Positions 39,384-53,194 of a stretch of DNA of 64,000 nucleotides are shown piece after piece. A program made the position numbers and the translations under genes. A model generated the notes under the pieces. The model was not told the DNA's origin. It ran no database searches and was given only the letters and a program-made list of their open reading frames with translations. Source of the stretch: Onchocerca lupi (lineage: Eukaryota; Nematoda; Chromadorea; Rhabditida; Onchocercidae); contig JAOVVO010000039.1 of NCBI GenBank assembly GCA_028564675.1, positions 176,835-240,834 on the forward strand, written 5' to 3'. Position 1 is the stretch's first letter; the number at the start of each line of letters is the position of its first letter.

Positions 39384-41169
39384 TTGATGCATATCTTTCG
39401 TCAAATAGCTGTCTTGTACATTACTAAATGAATGAAAAATGGTGTAGAGTTCTCTACGGGTTTTTGTTTAGATTCCGATATATCTGATTCAATTATAAAT
39501 TTATTAGTTTAATTTATTCCAGCAGGAGATATAAGTGAGACAGAATTAATAAACTACTGAAGCAGAACTAATTTTTTTCTTTACAAAAGCGTAAAGAATT
39601 CTCAAATTCAGTCTTTGTTATCAGCGAATTCTCGCTGGACAAATGATAGATCCATCACATTAGCTCCTTGCCTTTCTAGATTTAGCGGTTGAAGTCATGA
39701 ATCCTATTGATGACGTAGGTTTTACTTACTAAGCGTCCAAGTTTATGGTGGTTACTTAAATTGCGCTGAGCGAAAATTTCCAAATATTTTATAGTTATTC
39801 TCGAAAAATCCAGAAGACTAATATGCTTAAGGACTTGAGAATTAGGATTTCTGGAGTTCTGCAACCCATGCCTTAATTTTCTTTCACTCTTATTATTCGA
39901 AAGAAAATACCTCATATTAAAAGCAAGTGCAAAATATTTTGTCAAATGAATCAATTGTATGGCAACAAATTAAAAAGTATCGAACACTAATTATCCGATT
40001 TTTGTTTCCCTTGTTCTTTATAACTAATTGAAATGTTGCATACGTAATAACTAGTAGCTTAGGAAAAACCAGGAAAGATATTCGAAGAACTGCTCATTCT
40101 TATTACTCAATTAAATCTGTTTGTTGTATAATAGAAGTGAAAAAAGAAAAGTAAATTTTCCGACGATTGATCGAGAATATAAAAAGGAGTAATAAATTAT
40201 GATAAAATATATAACGTTATTTTATGTAAAAAAAAAAATGTATCAATAATTATGCTCATACATTATTACTCGATGGAAATTCACAAATTTCACTTAAATA
40301 TAGGCAATTGTAGCTCATTTGCATACTGTTGCGAGCTATGACCGCACCATCGACTTTTTCACCGATTTTTATTTTGTTTGTGTATTGCATTTAAATTGTG
40401 ATATGTTGAGTTTAGTTTATGTTATGATATGTCTCTGCCAAATAATCGCGTTTTTTAATTTATAAATTTGTTATTGTATATTTTCTCATGTTCAGCAATA
40501 TTATTTTCTGTGTTATGCGATTGTTTTATAAATATTTATATTCCTGGATTAACGTGAAATCGAATTTTAAAATAGATATCATAGATTTCAAGAGAATTCC
40601 TCGCTATGTGACTAATTTTTGGTGGTAATTAAGTAAATTAAGTAGTAGTCACCATACTCTTATTGCAATGTTTCATCACTAATTTGCAATTGTGTACACT
40701 ATGTCGATGTTTTTTGTGTATTTCATCTTATGCTCTGTGGTGTTATATCTCTGATAAGTAATATTTAAATAAATATTCTTTCAAATAAGACAAGCTAATC
40801 TTATTTCGTGCAACTGATATCTGCCTCTTGTCAAGTCCAGGAAACGCATTAATTCGAAGCAAATATTTCAAATTTGTTTTAGACCTATTAATTAAGATAT
40901 TTTGGTGCAAACTTGTTCACTTCCCCCCCTCCTCCCACCAATATGCACTCTCTTCGTCCATGCCTCCATAATGATATTCCATAAATTTGGTTCGGCATTG
41001 GTTTGTAAAAATGCATTTTTATTTCACAGTTGGACGACTTTTTCTGCCTCTTGAGGATCATCCATCAAAAAGATTGAGTTTTGGTGGTTTTTTTTTTTTT
41101 TTTCTTTTTGAAGATTGTCGGTTTCAGGTCGACAGTAACTATTTGAAGTAAGTGAATGAAGAAATCTGG
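39384..41169. other. Spacer between tir-1 and the topoisomerase gene
   Basis: Contains the presumed tir-1 3' UTR (AATAAA at 39548-39553), AT-rich spacer, and a TTTCAG acceptor at 41127 that probably receives the spliced leader or a 5' UTR exon of the topoisomerase gene. The gap of 1.8 kb argues against an operon with tir-1. Confidence 0.55.
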
Positions 41170-44100
41170 ATGAAATATATTCAAAAGATGCTCCTCAGGG
41201 AGTATCCCAAACGACCATTCGTTATTTCGAAGAAAAGCTTGCATCTGAGAACACGTTCATCTGAATGTTCTCAACGACTTCTTTTTCATTACTGCCATCG
41301 TTTTATTAGTAACAGTAATGGTTAGTAATTTCTACTAGTTCCTAAAGATGTTTGTGAAATGTTTTGGAATGAATCGCTGGGATTTGTAGATCTTATGGAA
41401 AGTTATATCAGTGATCAAATATTAGTCCTTGATAAAAGCAATAGTTTATAAATATCGAAATCATTTTATCTTATAGATACTACCAGCATGCAACAAATAC
41501 AAGTAAATATTCATTATCAATTTGTAGTAAAATTACTTTGCTCATTTAGCATTCAAAGACTTTCAGTTCCACATGAATCCGAACAGCAAGGTATTAATGC
41601 GAAATTGGCAGTTGAGAAATACCAAAGACTGACTCCTCTGAAGCATATACTTTATCGACCAGATAGTTATATTGGTTCTGCTTTTTTATCTGACGAACAA
41701 GTTTGTATTCTTCATTTTATAGACAATTTTACGAAAGTTTATTGGTAGAGAGTTCGTGAATCTTGAATTTTTCAAAAAACTAAATCGGATGACTAGCTTT
41801 TTCTCATTGTAATTCACTTACTATTATTTTTAGCCGATTTACGTTTACGATGCTGTGATGAAGCGAATACTAAAAAAAGAAGCACGAATTGTTCCTGGCT
41901 TGTTGAAAATTTTTGATGAAATTCTGGTTAATGCAGCTGACAACAAGAGGCGAGATCCAGAAATGACTGTCATCGCTGTTAATATTGACAGGTGATTTTG
42001 GTTTTTAATACACTGTTCGTAATAAAATTTTTCTTTAATTGGTTTTATCGCATAAACAAATATGCAAATGAATTATGCAATTTCAGCTACTTCTGGATAG
42101 TGTATTACTTTTAAATATATATTTGCTTAGAAGTTACCATTTCATTTGCCTCTCTAGCAGAATCTGATGATTATAAAGACTTCAGGTACCAAATATTAAT
42201 TTTAACTCTTTTCCAATCTTTTATTTAGAGAAAGAAACATAATATCGGTTTGGAACAATGGTCGTGGAATACCAATAGAGATTCATCCAACGGAAAGGAT
42301 CTATGTTCCTACGATGATTTTTGGTACTCTATTCACTTCATCTAATTATGACGATTCCGAATTAAAAATAGTCGGTCAGTTCTTCAAATGATGTGCTATT
42401 ATTTTATGTCATTTTTTTACAGAAGTCAATAAAACCTATGAAAAAGATGCTTGGCTTAAAAACAAAAAAAAAAAAATGTTCTTTTTTTTTTTAATTTATC
42501 GAAGATACATGATCTAACTAAAAGCTGTTAATCGAGCTGTTAAAATTACAGGTGGTAGGAATGGATTCGGCGCTAAATTGTGCAATATATTTAGCACGGA
42601 ATTTTCTATAGAAACTTGTACGAGGCAATCTGGATTACGTTTTTTTCAAGTAAGTATATATTTCTATTACATATATTTTTTGAATTATAAAAAATGTAAT
42701 TTTCATACATTTGTATATATGTATAAAGATTTATTCTGCATGTGGTAATTATTTATTCACCCAGCTCTTGACGTTTAGTTTTTTTCTAAATCTAATTTCA
42801 AATAAATTACTTTGAAATTTGATTGATTCTGGTTCTGCTGCGCCAAGTATATCTACTTTTGTTTTAAGAATTTTCTTGAATCCATTTATTAACCAATATT
42901 ATTTTGCTTTAGTGCTGGCGGAATAACATGAATGATGTGGATGATCCGATTATCACTAATGTTGGTACAAATGCAGTCGATTATACTTGTGTCACATTTA
43001 AGCCTGATCTTAACAAATTCAAGTTATCAGTTCTGGATGAAAATACGATAGAAGTTATGGTAAGAAGGACAGTGGATATCGCTGGCACTCTTGATAGTGT
43101 TCATGTATTTTTGAACGGAAGTAAGATAGAGGTTAGCATATATTTTTTCCATTAATATCATTCCATAAAATATATGCTTAAATCCTTGCTTTTTTTTTCC
43201 AATTTGATGTGCTTAATTGAAGTTTTTGAATTTGAGTTTACAAAATACTTAATGATGATATATAACCTCATTATTTTGAAGGTTTCAGGATTCGAAGACT
43301 ATGTGAAATTATTTTCAACAAATATCAGTGAAAATGTTGCTAATTCCACCGTTCCGTTTTATTGTAATGTTAATGATCGATGGCAGATTGCTGTAGCACC
43401 GAGTGATATTGGCTATCAGCACATCAGTTTTGTCAACAATATCAGTACTTTAAAGGTTGACTTTTTTTTTTTTAATTCAATAAAATTGTGAAACCGGTGA
43501 AATTTTTGTAGATATTTAAAGAAAATAACAGTCCAATCTGATCACCTTTATTTCTTTCCACTGTAACTATTCTTTTTAAAAAGTTTTTGAGAAGTTTTTG
43601 GAATTTAGGAATTCTTAGATATTTGATTTTATTGTGATTTCATTCCCTGCATCTATTTCTAGCTCAAACGCAACACACAAGACTTTTATTCAGTAACATT
43701 GCATTGCAACAACAGAAACTAGAATCCAATTACAAGCAGAATGTTTTTACGTAATATTTTATGAATAATTTAGGGTGGACGACATGTGGATTATATAGTG
43801 AATCAATTAGTATCACGATTAAAACAGGAAATAAATCAACGCTCTGGTTCCGAAAAATGCATAAATACGCATCAAGTAAGCTATAATTAAATACAAAAAA
43901 CATATTTCAAAATCAATGATCGTAAAAACGATAAGAAAAAAAATTAGCCATACTATAACAGCGAAAAATCAATTTGTGAAGTAATATTTTTTGACGTGTA
44001 TTTTCAGATTAAAAATCGACTTCATATATTTGTAAATTCATTGATCGAAAATCCTGCTTTCGAATCGCAATCAAAAGAATACCTTACAACGTCAGTGAAG

Positions 44101-47100
44101 AATTTCGGTTCAACGTGCATTATACCAGAATCATTTTATGAAAATTTCTTTACCAATAGCGATATCATCCATCATTTGCTTTGCGATATTAATCAACAAC
44201 ACACGGTCTTTATTCTTTTCACTTGCTTATCTCTGAAATTATATAAGATTGCTAGCATTCACTTCTGCTTTTTTTTTTTTTGTAATATAAATGAATTACA
44301 TGTTAATGTGTTTATTTTAGGCTTCACTGAATCATTCCATGAAGCGACCTCTATGGGATTTATCAAAACTTGAAGATGCAACTGATGCAGGTACAAAGAA
44401 CGGTTATAATTGCACGTTAATCGTAACGGAAGGTGATTCGGCAAAAGCACTCGCGGTTGCGGGTCTCGTTGTAGTTGGACGAAAACAGTATGGTGTTTTT
44501 CCGATTCGAGGAAAGCTGGCAAACGTTCGAGGAATGGATGCTAAATTGGTTCGTTTTTTAGACCCAGGCGGTTTACAATAATTCGGTTTCTGACAGTTCA
44601 ACATTAGAAACAATTTTATATGATATTACTAAATTTGAAAGAGAAATGTAAAAATTAAACAACTGAATAATTCGGTTTCTGACAAATCAACATTAAAAAC
44701 AATTTTATATGATATTACTAAATTTTTACATTTCTCTTTAAATGAGAAAACCTTTTAAATCTCTTTGAATAAATCTTAAGTTTAACGGAATAATCGAGCT
44801 GATTAAAGTTTAATGAAATTATTGGAATCATCTAGATGATTTTGTTGGCTAACAGAGAAATATCATACAGGATAAATGCGCCACACAGAAATATGCATTT
44901 GTGAATTCTTATTTAATTTTTTCCAAACTTTCTATGTTTGATATTGAGATGGAAATGAGTTCGATATATTAAGTCGTGTTATCTCTATTTTCAATATGCT
45001 TTTTATGATATAAAATGAGATAGCATTAAGGCTGTCGAAAATGCTGAAATTTCGGCTCTTGTGCGGATATTGGGATTAAAATTTGGAGAAAATTATAGCA
45101 ACGACGAAAAATTAAAATCTTTGCGCTATGGACGACTGCTTATCATGACTGATCAGGTGATATCCTTATTACATATGTTTTTGCTAATTCTTCAAAAGTT
45201 GTTATGTTATCATATCATTTCATAATTCATCTTTGCAAGACAAATCATATTTCTGCAAAAAAATTGAATGAAACTGGCTTAATTTTCTTGGGATTGATTG
45301 TAGCAGATTATATTTTCCTCTTAAGATAAAATTCCTCTGTCTTTATAATGCCTTTTTTCATATTGTCGTTTCACATTGAACATTTTCTCTTTTCCTCCCA
45401 TATCTTTATCAAGTTTTTTTTTTGATAAAATATGATAATGAGAAAGTATTATAGGACCCCGATGGATCGCATATTAAAGGATTGATTGTAAATTTCTTAC
45501 ACATGTATTGGCCATCGCTACTTAAAGCTAATTATGTTAATTATTTCATTACTCCGTTGTTGAAGGTATTGCTTAATTTTTTTGATGTGATTCTTGTGAG
45601 ACTTTTCTCTGCTTTTGTGTTAAGCTATAGATGTTAATGAAAGTAATGGAGAAGCAAGGGATAGAAATATATATATATATATGAAAAAAAAAAAAAAAAA
45701 ACGTATATATATACATGGTAATAATGAAGAAGCAGGAAATGACTCAGTGAAATGAAAAAAGAAATCAAAAATATTATATACAATCTAAAGAAGTGCTAAT
45801 ATATTCCTATTTTTCATAGTATAATATTATTGCAGGCGAAGCGTGGGTCCGATGTAAAATCATTTTATAGTACAAATGATTATGAAAGATGGAGAGCAGA
45901 AAATCCTGATTCGGTGAAGTATTCAATAAAATATTATAAAGGTTTGAAGGCCATATTTGAAATTTTAGGAAAGCGATGTTTATCTTTCTTATACCGATGA
46001 GCACTGCATTAATATTCTGGTAATTAATTGTTGAAATTTTTTCATAGGATTGGGAACATCATCAGCTAAAGAAGCTCGGGAATACTTTACGGATATTGAA
46101 CGACATACAATACGTTTTATTTATGATGGTAAGGCCTCAGATGAAAGCATTGACCTTGCATTTGCGAAAAATAAAGCTGATGATCGGAAAATTTGGATAG
46201 CTGAGAATAGTAAGGTGAATTTTTACTGAAGTTTATTTAAAGACAGTAAAATAATAAATAAAGATATTACTTCTGTGACATGATTTGAGATTTCAGCTGA
46301 CGTTATCAACTATGACTGATTCAAGCCGCAATGAGAAAACTTTTTCGGAATTTGTCAATAAAGAATTAGTGGAATATTCACAATTAGATCTGCGGGTTTG
46401 TTGTATTTCGATTTGAATTTTTAATATTTGGGAAAATCCGTTAACGCTGTTAACCTCATCTGACGGAATACTATTTTTTTTTTTTTGAATTCCTTTTTTT
46501 TTGAGTTCCTATGCTTTATTTTGAATTTAAATAAATGTGATCAGAATTAACATAATTACCGCTAAAAAGTAAGATTTCTGTTACTTACCAATTTAATATT
46601 AGTGAAAATACAAAAAGAAAAAGACGCACTATCAACCATTTTTATGTATGTAGATTGCTGATGTGAAAACGTATCAGAATAGTTATTTTATTAAAATTTG
46701 TTTCCTAAATTTCGAATTTCCTGCAGTACTTTGTACAATTTTTTAATAATTATTGAAATTACCAGAATGTTTCAGCGTTCTGTGCCAAATATAATGGACG
46801 GATTGAAACCAAGTCAACGAAAAGTTTTGTTTACAATGTTTGAGCGTTATGAGCGTGGCGAAGTACGAGTGAGTCAATTAGCAGGTGCTGTTTCGCAATA
46901 CTGTGCGTATCATCATGGAGAGGTAAATTTTGATTTCTATTATCTCGAATCTTCATATGTTCTTTTGTTACCTGTGTCTAATTTTTGTTTGATTTTACTG
47001 TACCAATTCATTCATTTCTTATTTTATTGAATTCTCTTCTAGGAATCTTTAGTGAATACGATCATTCGTTTAGCACAAGATTTCGTTGGTTCCAATAATT

Positions 47101-50100
47101 TGAATCTTCTTTTACCTCTTGGTCAATTTGGTACACGTCTAGCAGGTGGCGAAGATGCGGCAAGTGCACGATACATTTATACTTCCCTAAGGTAGCGTTA
47201 AATCCTCTCTTTTATCATCTTTCGGCATCAAATTTCACATATAATTTTTTTGAATTTTACATATAATTTTTATAATTTTCTGAATTTTTATTTGGATTTT
47301 TTTTTTTGTTGTTATTAGATTTTTCAAGCTAGTCTTTAGTTTTTAATCTTTAGAATCTTGTTGAAATCTTTCACAGCGGTGTTTTCATGCTTTGACTTTT
47401 CTTCGTGTTTTCTATTTGAATTCTTAATCTCAGTGCTCTCATTATTACTAATTTTAACTAGCTATTTAATAATCAAAATTCAGTCCACTTGCGCGAGCCA
47501 TATTTCCGCGTCCAGATGATAAAGTTCTAAAATATTTGGTGGAAGAAAACGCACTCATTGAACCAGAATGGTGAGTTGTTTCTCACTTCTGTCGTTTTCA
47601 AAATTGAAACAGAATATGTTAAAAGAAATTGGATGCTGAATTGTAAATTCGCTTTTCTGCATTAGTTTTTTTTTTCCTTTTTTGAACGATTAGTTCTACA
47701 ACACAGCATCTTTACCGGATTTTAACACAATTTGTTTTATATATCAGAATTTTATTTCAAATTAAAGATTAGCTAAGCCATTATATATTTGGAATATTAA
47801 TTTTTGAAATTGTTTATTAGGTATTGTCCAATAATTCCAATGATTTTGATAAATGGTGCAGAAGGGATTGGTACAGGATGGGCCACTAAAATATTACCAC
47901 GTTGTCCCAGGCAAGTCATCAATAACACCCAAAGACTTATTGATGGCCGACCACTTCAGGACATGGTATTTATTATCATTATTTTCAAAATCTTATATTC
48001 TAATATTTGGAAATATTTTGTTCTATTCTACTGTTTTTTTTTTCTCTTTGACCAGTATTTATATATTTATTTTTAGAAGGAAATTATCATAAATTAGTGG
48101 GAAGGGATAGAACAGAAGGACAGGAAATATTACAAGGACAATAAAACAAATGAGGAAATATTGAAAGAACAAAAGCAATAGATAAGACAGTCTCCTTATC
48201 TGTCTTTGAATGTATATTAGAAAATTGTAAATAAATATTATGGTGTACTCTTTATCTAAAAAATTTATGCAAATATAAGTGAAGCATGACCTCTGATAAC
48301 ATAAGTTATCTTGATATCAAATTATTCAATTACATAATTAGTGTTGGTAACAGTTCTAACCTGCATATCGTATATTATCTATCGTATAGCTATTGTACAT
48401 TGTAAATTCAAGCCTAGTTATTTTTAATTCTCAAGCCTGATATTTGCTGATTACAAACTTTTTTACGGCATTCGTTGAATGATTTTCTTTGTTATCCACT
48501 GATAGTGCAAAATAGATGATAGTGTAATAGATGATAGACCAATTATACGTGGTTTTATTTCATACTTTTTTGATATGAATTCATCTTCTGGTTTCAACTT
48601 CTGTTGGTTTTCAAAATATATTACTACTGCAAAATTATAAAATTTCAGTTGCCACATTTTCGGAATTTTCAAGGCACGATAGAAGAAACTGCACCTTATC
48701 AGTACAGTATCTCCGGAAAAGTTTCGTATCGTCGTTTGAGAAGTGGCCTTAAGGTGAAGAGTATATTGTTTAGTAATAATGCTTTTTGTCTCTTAATTTT
48801 TGCACTTACGCAATAATTTTCTGATAGTTTTATTGAGAAAGCATTTCTAACGTTTTATGGGATTAATATTTTTCTTTATTCTTTTTTAGGCAACAATTAC
48901 AGAACTTCCTGTTGGGATTTGGAATAATAAATATAAGGAAAAAGTGCTCGATTTTGTCATCAAAAATGGATTAATAAGGTAAAGAATTCATGATTTGATA
49001 AGATCATTTTTGACTTATTCATATTTCTTATACGGTCTTTATATTCAGTTTTTTTGTTGCGAATGTGATTGAATTTAAGTCATTTTATTTACAGGAATTA
49101 TGAAGAACTTCACACTGAAAGCAATGTACATTTCATTCTTCATGTGATTGATAAACCATTGATAAGCGACAAAAAGCAAATTAAAACACTCAATCGATTG
49201 TTAAAACTACGATCAACAGCAAGTGAAAATTCAATGGTTTGTTCCACATTTGAAATTGAAATTCGCACGAGTTATGCATGTTGTTTAGGATATTGTTCAT
49301 TGTATCATATTGATATTCTAGATATTTTTAGTGAATTTAAGCGTTGAAGTTGTTGGTTATGTGTATTCTTATAATAGTCTTTACGGATTTCTGAATTTGT
49401 TGTGCAGAAATTTTTATCGTTTATTATATTCGCAATAGTCTTATTTTTGCATAATTTATGTAGTACTGTTTCCTTTTTTCTTAACTATTTTATGTTATTA
49501 TTTACATACTTCATTTATTGGTGTTTTTTGATTATTTCACCATATTTAATATAATATGGAAATTTAGATTTTGTTTGATGAAAAAAATACGCTGCGAAAG
49601 TATAATTCTATGGAAGACATATTTCAAGAGGTTTTTGAAGTGCGTCGGCAGAAATATATGGAAAGAAAGGAATATGAATTGAAAGCTATTGGTCAGAAGC
49701 TTAAATTTACTGAAAACCAGGTAAGTTGAACAATTTCAAAATTTAGAGCTTTTCAATAAGAATATGTAAACTTTGGTTAAGATGCTATTTTTTTATTTTT
49801 TGTTTGCTTCTATCACATCTGATGAAATTGTCAGTAAGTTCTGCTTTTCTTTCAGTTCCTGGCACAGTATCTCTTTGTCAGAATTGTTTTGATTCTCACA
49901 ATTATTTTCATCGTTTGTCTCAAGACTTATGAGAATTATCAACTTATATTTAACTTGTTCAGGTTCGTTTTGTGAATACTATTATCGATGGTGAAATCAT
50001 TATTGAAAAGAAAAATCGTGCAGAAATTATAATTCAGCTGGTTGAGAAAGGATTTGATTCGAATCCGATGAAAATGAAAAATTCTGCGGTAGAGTTGATA

Positions 50101-50779
50101 TTAGTATTTTTAACAAAATGCATTATGCAAACGGGCATACATCAAAAGGATAACTGTCTCGTAAAACACATTGTAAATTTTAATTAGAAATCTTTATTCA
50201 CTTCACTTGCAATTCCATTTTATCGCATTTTCAAATCTATAAAGTTTGATTGTCATCATGGAATTATCTGATTCTTGCAATAGGACCATTTTATGTAGAA
50301 TGGAAGTCGCAGTTCGCCAGATTTTGCTTATTTGCTCGATATGCCACTCTGTCGTTTAAGCAATGAAGAAATTTTGATTTTGCAAGAAAAAAGGAATGAA
50401 TTGTGGAGGCAGTTCGAAGCGTTGAAATCAACAACATGGAGAAGTTTATGGAGTATGGATTTGAATGTATTATCCACGGTTTGTTTCAAATATCTTTTGC
50501 TTTGTTAGTGTTTGAAATATAGTCATATTTTGCATTTTTGATGATTCATATACGGAAAAATTTCCAACCAAACAAAAGCTAGGAATTTGGCAATTACCGA
50601 AAAATTTTTTATAAAATAGAAACCGTTTTAAAAGAAAATGCTAGTGCAGTACATAACGTTTATTTTACTTACAAAACACTACTACGGAATATAATGAAAA
50701 TCAATGTGTTCAACACATTGTTTCTTATTATATGATGGAATTATTGTAGGCATTGGATAAAGAAGAAAGGAGAATGTAA
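41170..50779 (+). CDS. DNA topoisomerase II (type IIA), core-only form lacking the C-terminal domain
   Basis: Exons: 41170-41320, 41567-41700, 41834-41991, 42229-42374, 42552-42649, 42913-43131, 43282-43455, 43774-43875, 44008-44205, 44321-44548, 45031-45156, 45455-45565, 45836-45941, 46048-46214, 46297-46395, 46776-46922, 47043-47191, 47484-47570, 47821-47965, 48649-48753, 48890-48978, 49095-49236, 49568-49720, 49963-50088, 50299-50478, 50750-50779; 3570 nt, 1189 aa. It relieves DNA supercoils and catenanes by passing one duplex through a double-strand break using ATP. Visible: GHKL ATPase motifs (EILVNAADN; WNNGRGIP; GGRNGFGAKLCNIF), transducer Lys in QSKE, TOPRIM EGDSAK (about 497) and DPDGSH (579), YYKGLGTS, and winged-helix catalytic Tyr about 832 (ASARYIYT; codon 47172-47174). 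The protein ends right after the core where the long C-terminal tail normally starts (human TOP2A has 1531 aa). The N-terminal 50 residues are basic and leader-like. An alternative start at 41488 reads into the second exon. Confidence 0.93.
44578..44740. repeat. Tandem duplication with an inverted tail in a topoisomerase intron
   Basis: A roughly 60-base unit beginning ATAATTCGGTTTCTGACA occurs at 44578-44637 and again at 44667-44725. The sequence after copy 1 (GAAAGAGAAATGTAAAAATT) recurs after copy 2 as its reverse complement. It starts about 30 bases past the exon end at 44548, so this intron contains a recent local rearrangement. Confidence 0.8.
45668..45702. repeat. (AT)n and poly-A tract
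   Basis: Short AT dinucleotide repeat followed by an A-run of about 18 bases, within a topoisomerase intron. Confidence 0.85.
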
Positions 50780-53194
50780 AAAGTTCCTTACTGGACTGTA
50801 TTTGGTCAAATGATTCGACAGTATATGGCTCCTCTACGCTAAAAATCGTTTTTTCGTAATTTCTAAAAATGAAATCTTTTGTCAGCTAGATTGTTTTTAC
50901 TCAAATTAATTCTATTATATGTACAGTTTTGAGTTTATTTATAATGCGGGTCAATTTATGTAAGATGTGAATCATTTTTTCCAGTGGATTAATAGCTTGT
51001 TCTCCATGTCCTTCCTTAAACAAAGATTTTCTATCATTTTTGCAATTTTTTTACTTTTAATATGTATTAAGCTACTGTAGGGACTTAATTGACTTTCAGC
51101 CATATCTAAGAGAACTGGGAACATGGAAGTTCATTATTCGAAAGCCTTATCTTTGTGGTACTACAGAAAATATGAATTACCAATTTCTTATATCAAAAAA
51201 AAAAAAAAAAATTAAACGCTTTCGCTTTTCTGATTCTCTCATTTTAATTATACTTTAGGCTGAATTTAAACTATATAAAATAAAAACTTGACCAGTATTT
51301 TTTTTTATTCTGTCTTGCTTTTCTCATTAGTTAACTATTATTTTGTCTAATAATAAAATTTAATCTTTAAATAACATCATCTTGTCCATGACCAGCAGTT
51401 TTTGGAAAGTCACATAGAAATTTTCCTTAATTTTCATTATTAATCAAATATAAAACTTTTGTTTCCGCGAAACTCTAGCATTTTTTTGCTTCATTATTTG
51501 ATTCTTTGAAATTCGAAATGATACGGGCAAATGGCATTGCAAATGCTTACTATCCAGTTAACGATTTTCTGGCATGTGCAGTTTTTCTGTGGACATTTAA
51601 GAATCATTTGCTTGTTATATGATCTCATATCTGGCAAGTTATGTCCTAATACTTTGAAAAGTAATTCTCAGTTGTTCAATGTTAAGTAAATCAAGGACAA
51701 ATATTTTATAATTTTTAGATATTATGGAAGAATTAATAAATGGGAGGGATTTTGGGAATTTCATGTAAAAATGAATTGAAATTTTAATGCCATTGCATTG
51801 TTTTCAACATCGTTAAAATAAGTGAATGAAATATTCTTGTTGGATCCTAATATTTATGATTATAACAGTGATCAATTCACTAAGCTGTGAAAGTTTTTCC
51901 AGAAGCGCAGTATCATTTCAAACATTTTAAGTCCCATCAGTTCTTCAAAAGATCGAGGCTGAATAGAATTTCCAGATTTTTATCAAAATACATGAAATAC
52001 GAAAAAGGATTCATATGGATGAAGCGAAGTAGAGAAAATATTTCTAATTGCGCTTGAGCTTAGGAAAATATTTCTTAATATTTTCAAAGTACGATTTGTA
52101 CTGGCAAGAGAAATTGACTTCGAATTGGTCTAGCGTGGTTCTGCTCAGATCCATTGAATGCATGCATTTGTTGTCTTAAAACTTTTTTCCGTAAAGTATT
52201 TCGAATTCGCTTTTGTTTAAACAGGCAAACTTTGAATCAAACATACTATTAGTTCTCGTTTATATCTTAAATGTTTTAGCATTTAACATTTAGCTTTAGA
52301 TTGTAACAATAAACTGGGTGAAAGAGTGTGAGAATAGTAGTGGATGTAAATGAATGATATAATACAGTATGCAGATGATACAGTATACATATCTACAATA
52401 TACAAACAGCAAAATCAAAATAAATGTACTGGGAGCTGAAATTTCTTTTTGATACAAAAAAGCTTTCTTAAGTTCCTCCTTTATATTTCGAATTCTTTAT
52501 AATAAAAATTTGAATGAAGTGCAGCATCATTTGGACAAGTAGGCTGTCTAAAAGAACTCTCTGATAATAGGCCTAGGAGCTTTTTATAGATATTCCATAA
52601 CTTACGAAAGGCATGTTAATTTGAAATGTTCTCGAATAATAGTCTATGAAGAAAGCCACATAAAAAAACAAGCAATTCAAATAAACAATCGTCCTCAACT
52701 CCTTTCAGTTCTATTGGAAGAATAATTGCAAACGCAACCTTTATTAAATAACTTGTATTAGTGCAAGATACGGTAGTTGTGAAATTGAGCCATATCAGAT
52801 CAAAAAAAGGAGCAGAGGAAAAACGAACAGCAAATATAATTGTTTATTTGTTTATTTTAGAATTTGATGTCATCTGATAGATATTCAAATAAAATCCGAA
52901 CATTTTGGAAGTTCCGAAGTATTTGCTGGGGCACGAGAAATTTAAGATGATCAAAATGGGGATCTTTTGTTTCACAAATTCTTTCATAGTTGTGTTAATA
53001 ATTCAATTTTTGCATATAACAGAATTATCTTAGCATTTTGTTAAGATGCCTTCTATAGGGCATTTGCACAGGAACAGATTTCATCAACTATCTGCAACGA
53101 AATACTTTTTTTTTCCGATAATTAATGAGCATAGATGAATTTCTGATTGTAATATTAATTTTTCGAATATTTTATTTAATTTCTTTGTAGTTTC
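50780..53194. other. Convergent intergenic spacer
   Basis: Lies between the 3' ends of the topoisomerase (+) and RPN6 (-) genes. It is AT-rich, and no open frame with coding character was seen. A minus-strand AATAAA at 53176-53171, 19 bases past the RPN6 stop, is a good polyadenylation signal candidate. Confidence 0.6.

Noticed and set aside
39682..39954. 90-codon minus-strand frame after tir-1
   Set aside because: Weakly coding in look but with no homology, splice partners or distinct composition; a transfer remnant cannot be shown by eye.
14354..50779. tir-1 and topoisomerase as an operon
   Set aside because: Same strand, but 1.8 kb separates stop and start, far more than the roughly 100 bp usual in nematode operons, and the functions are unrelated.
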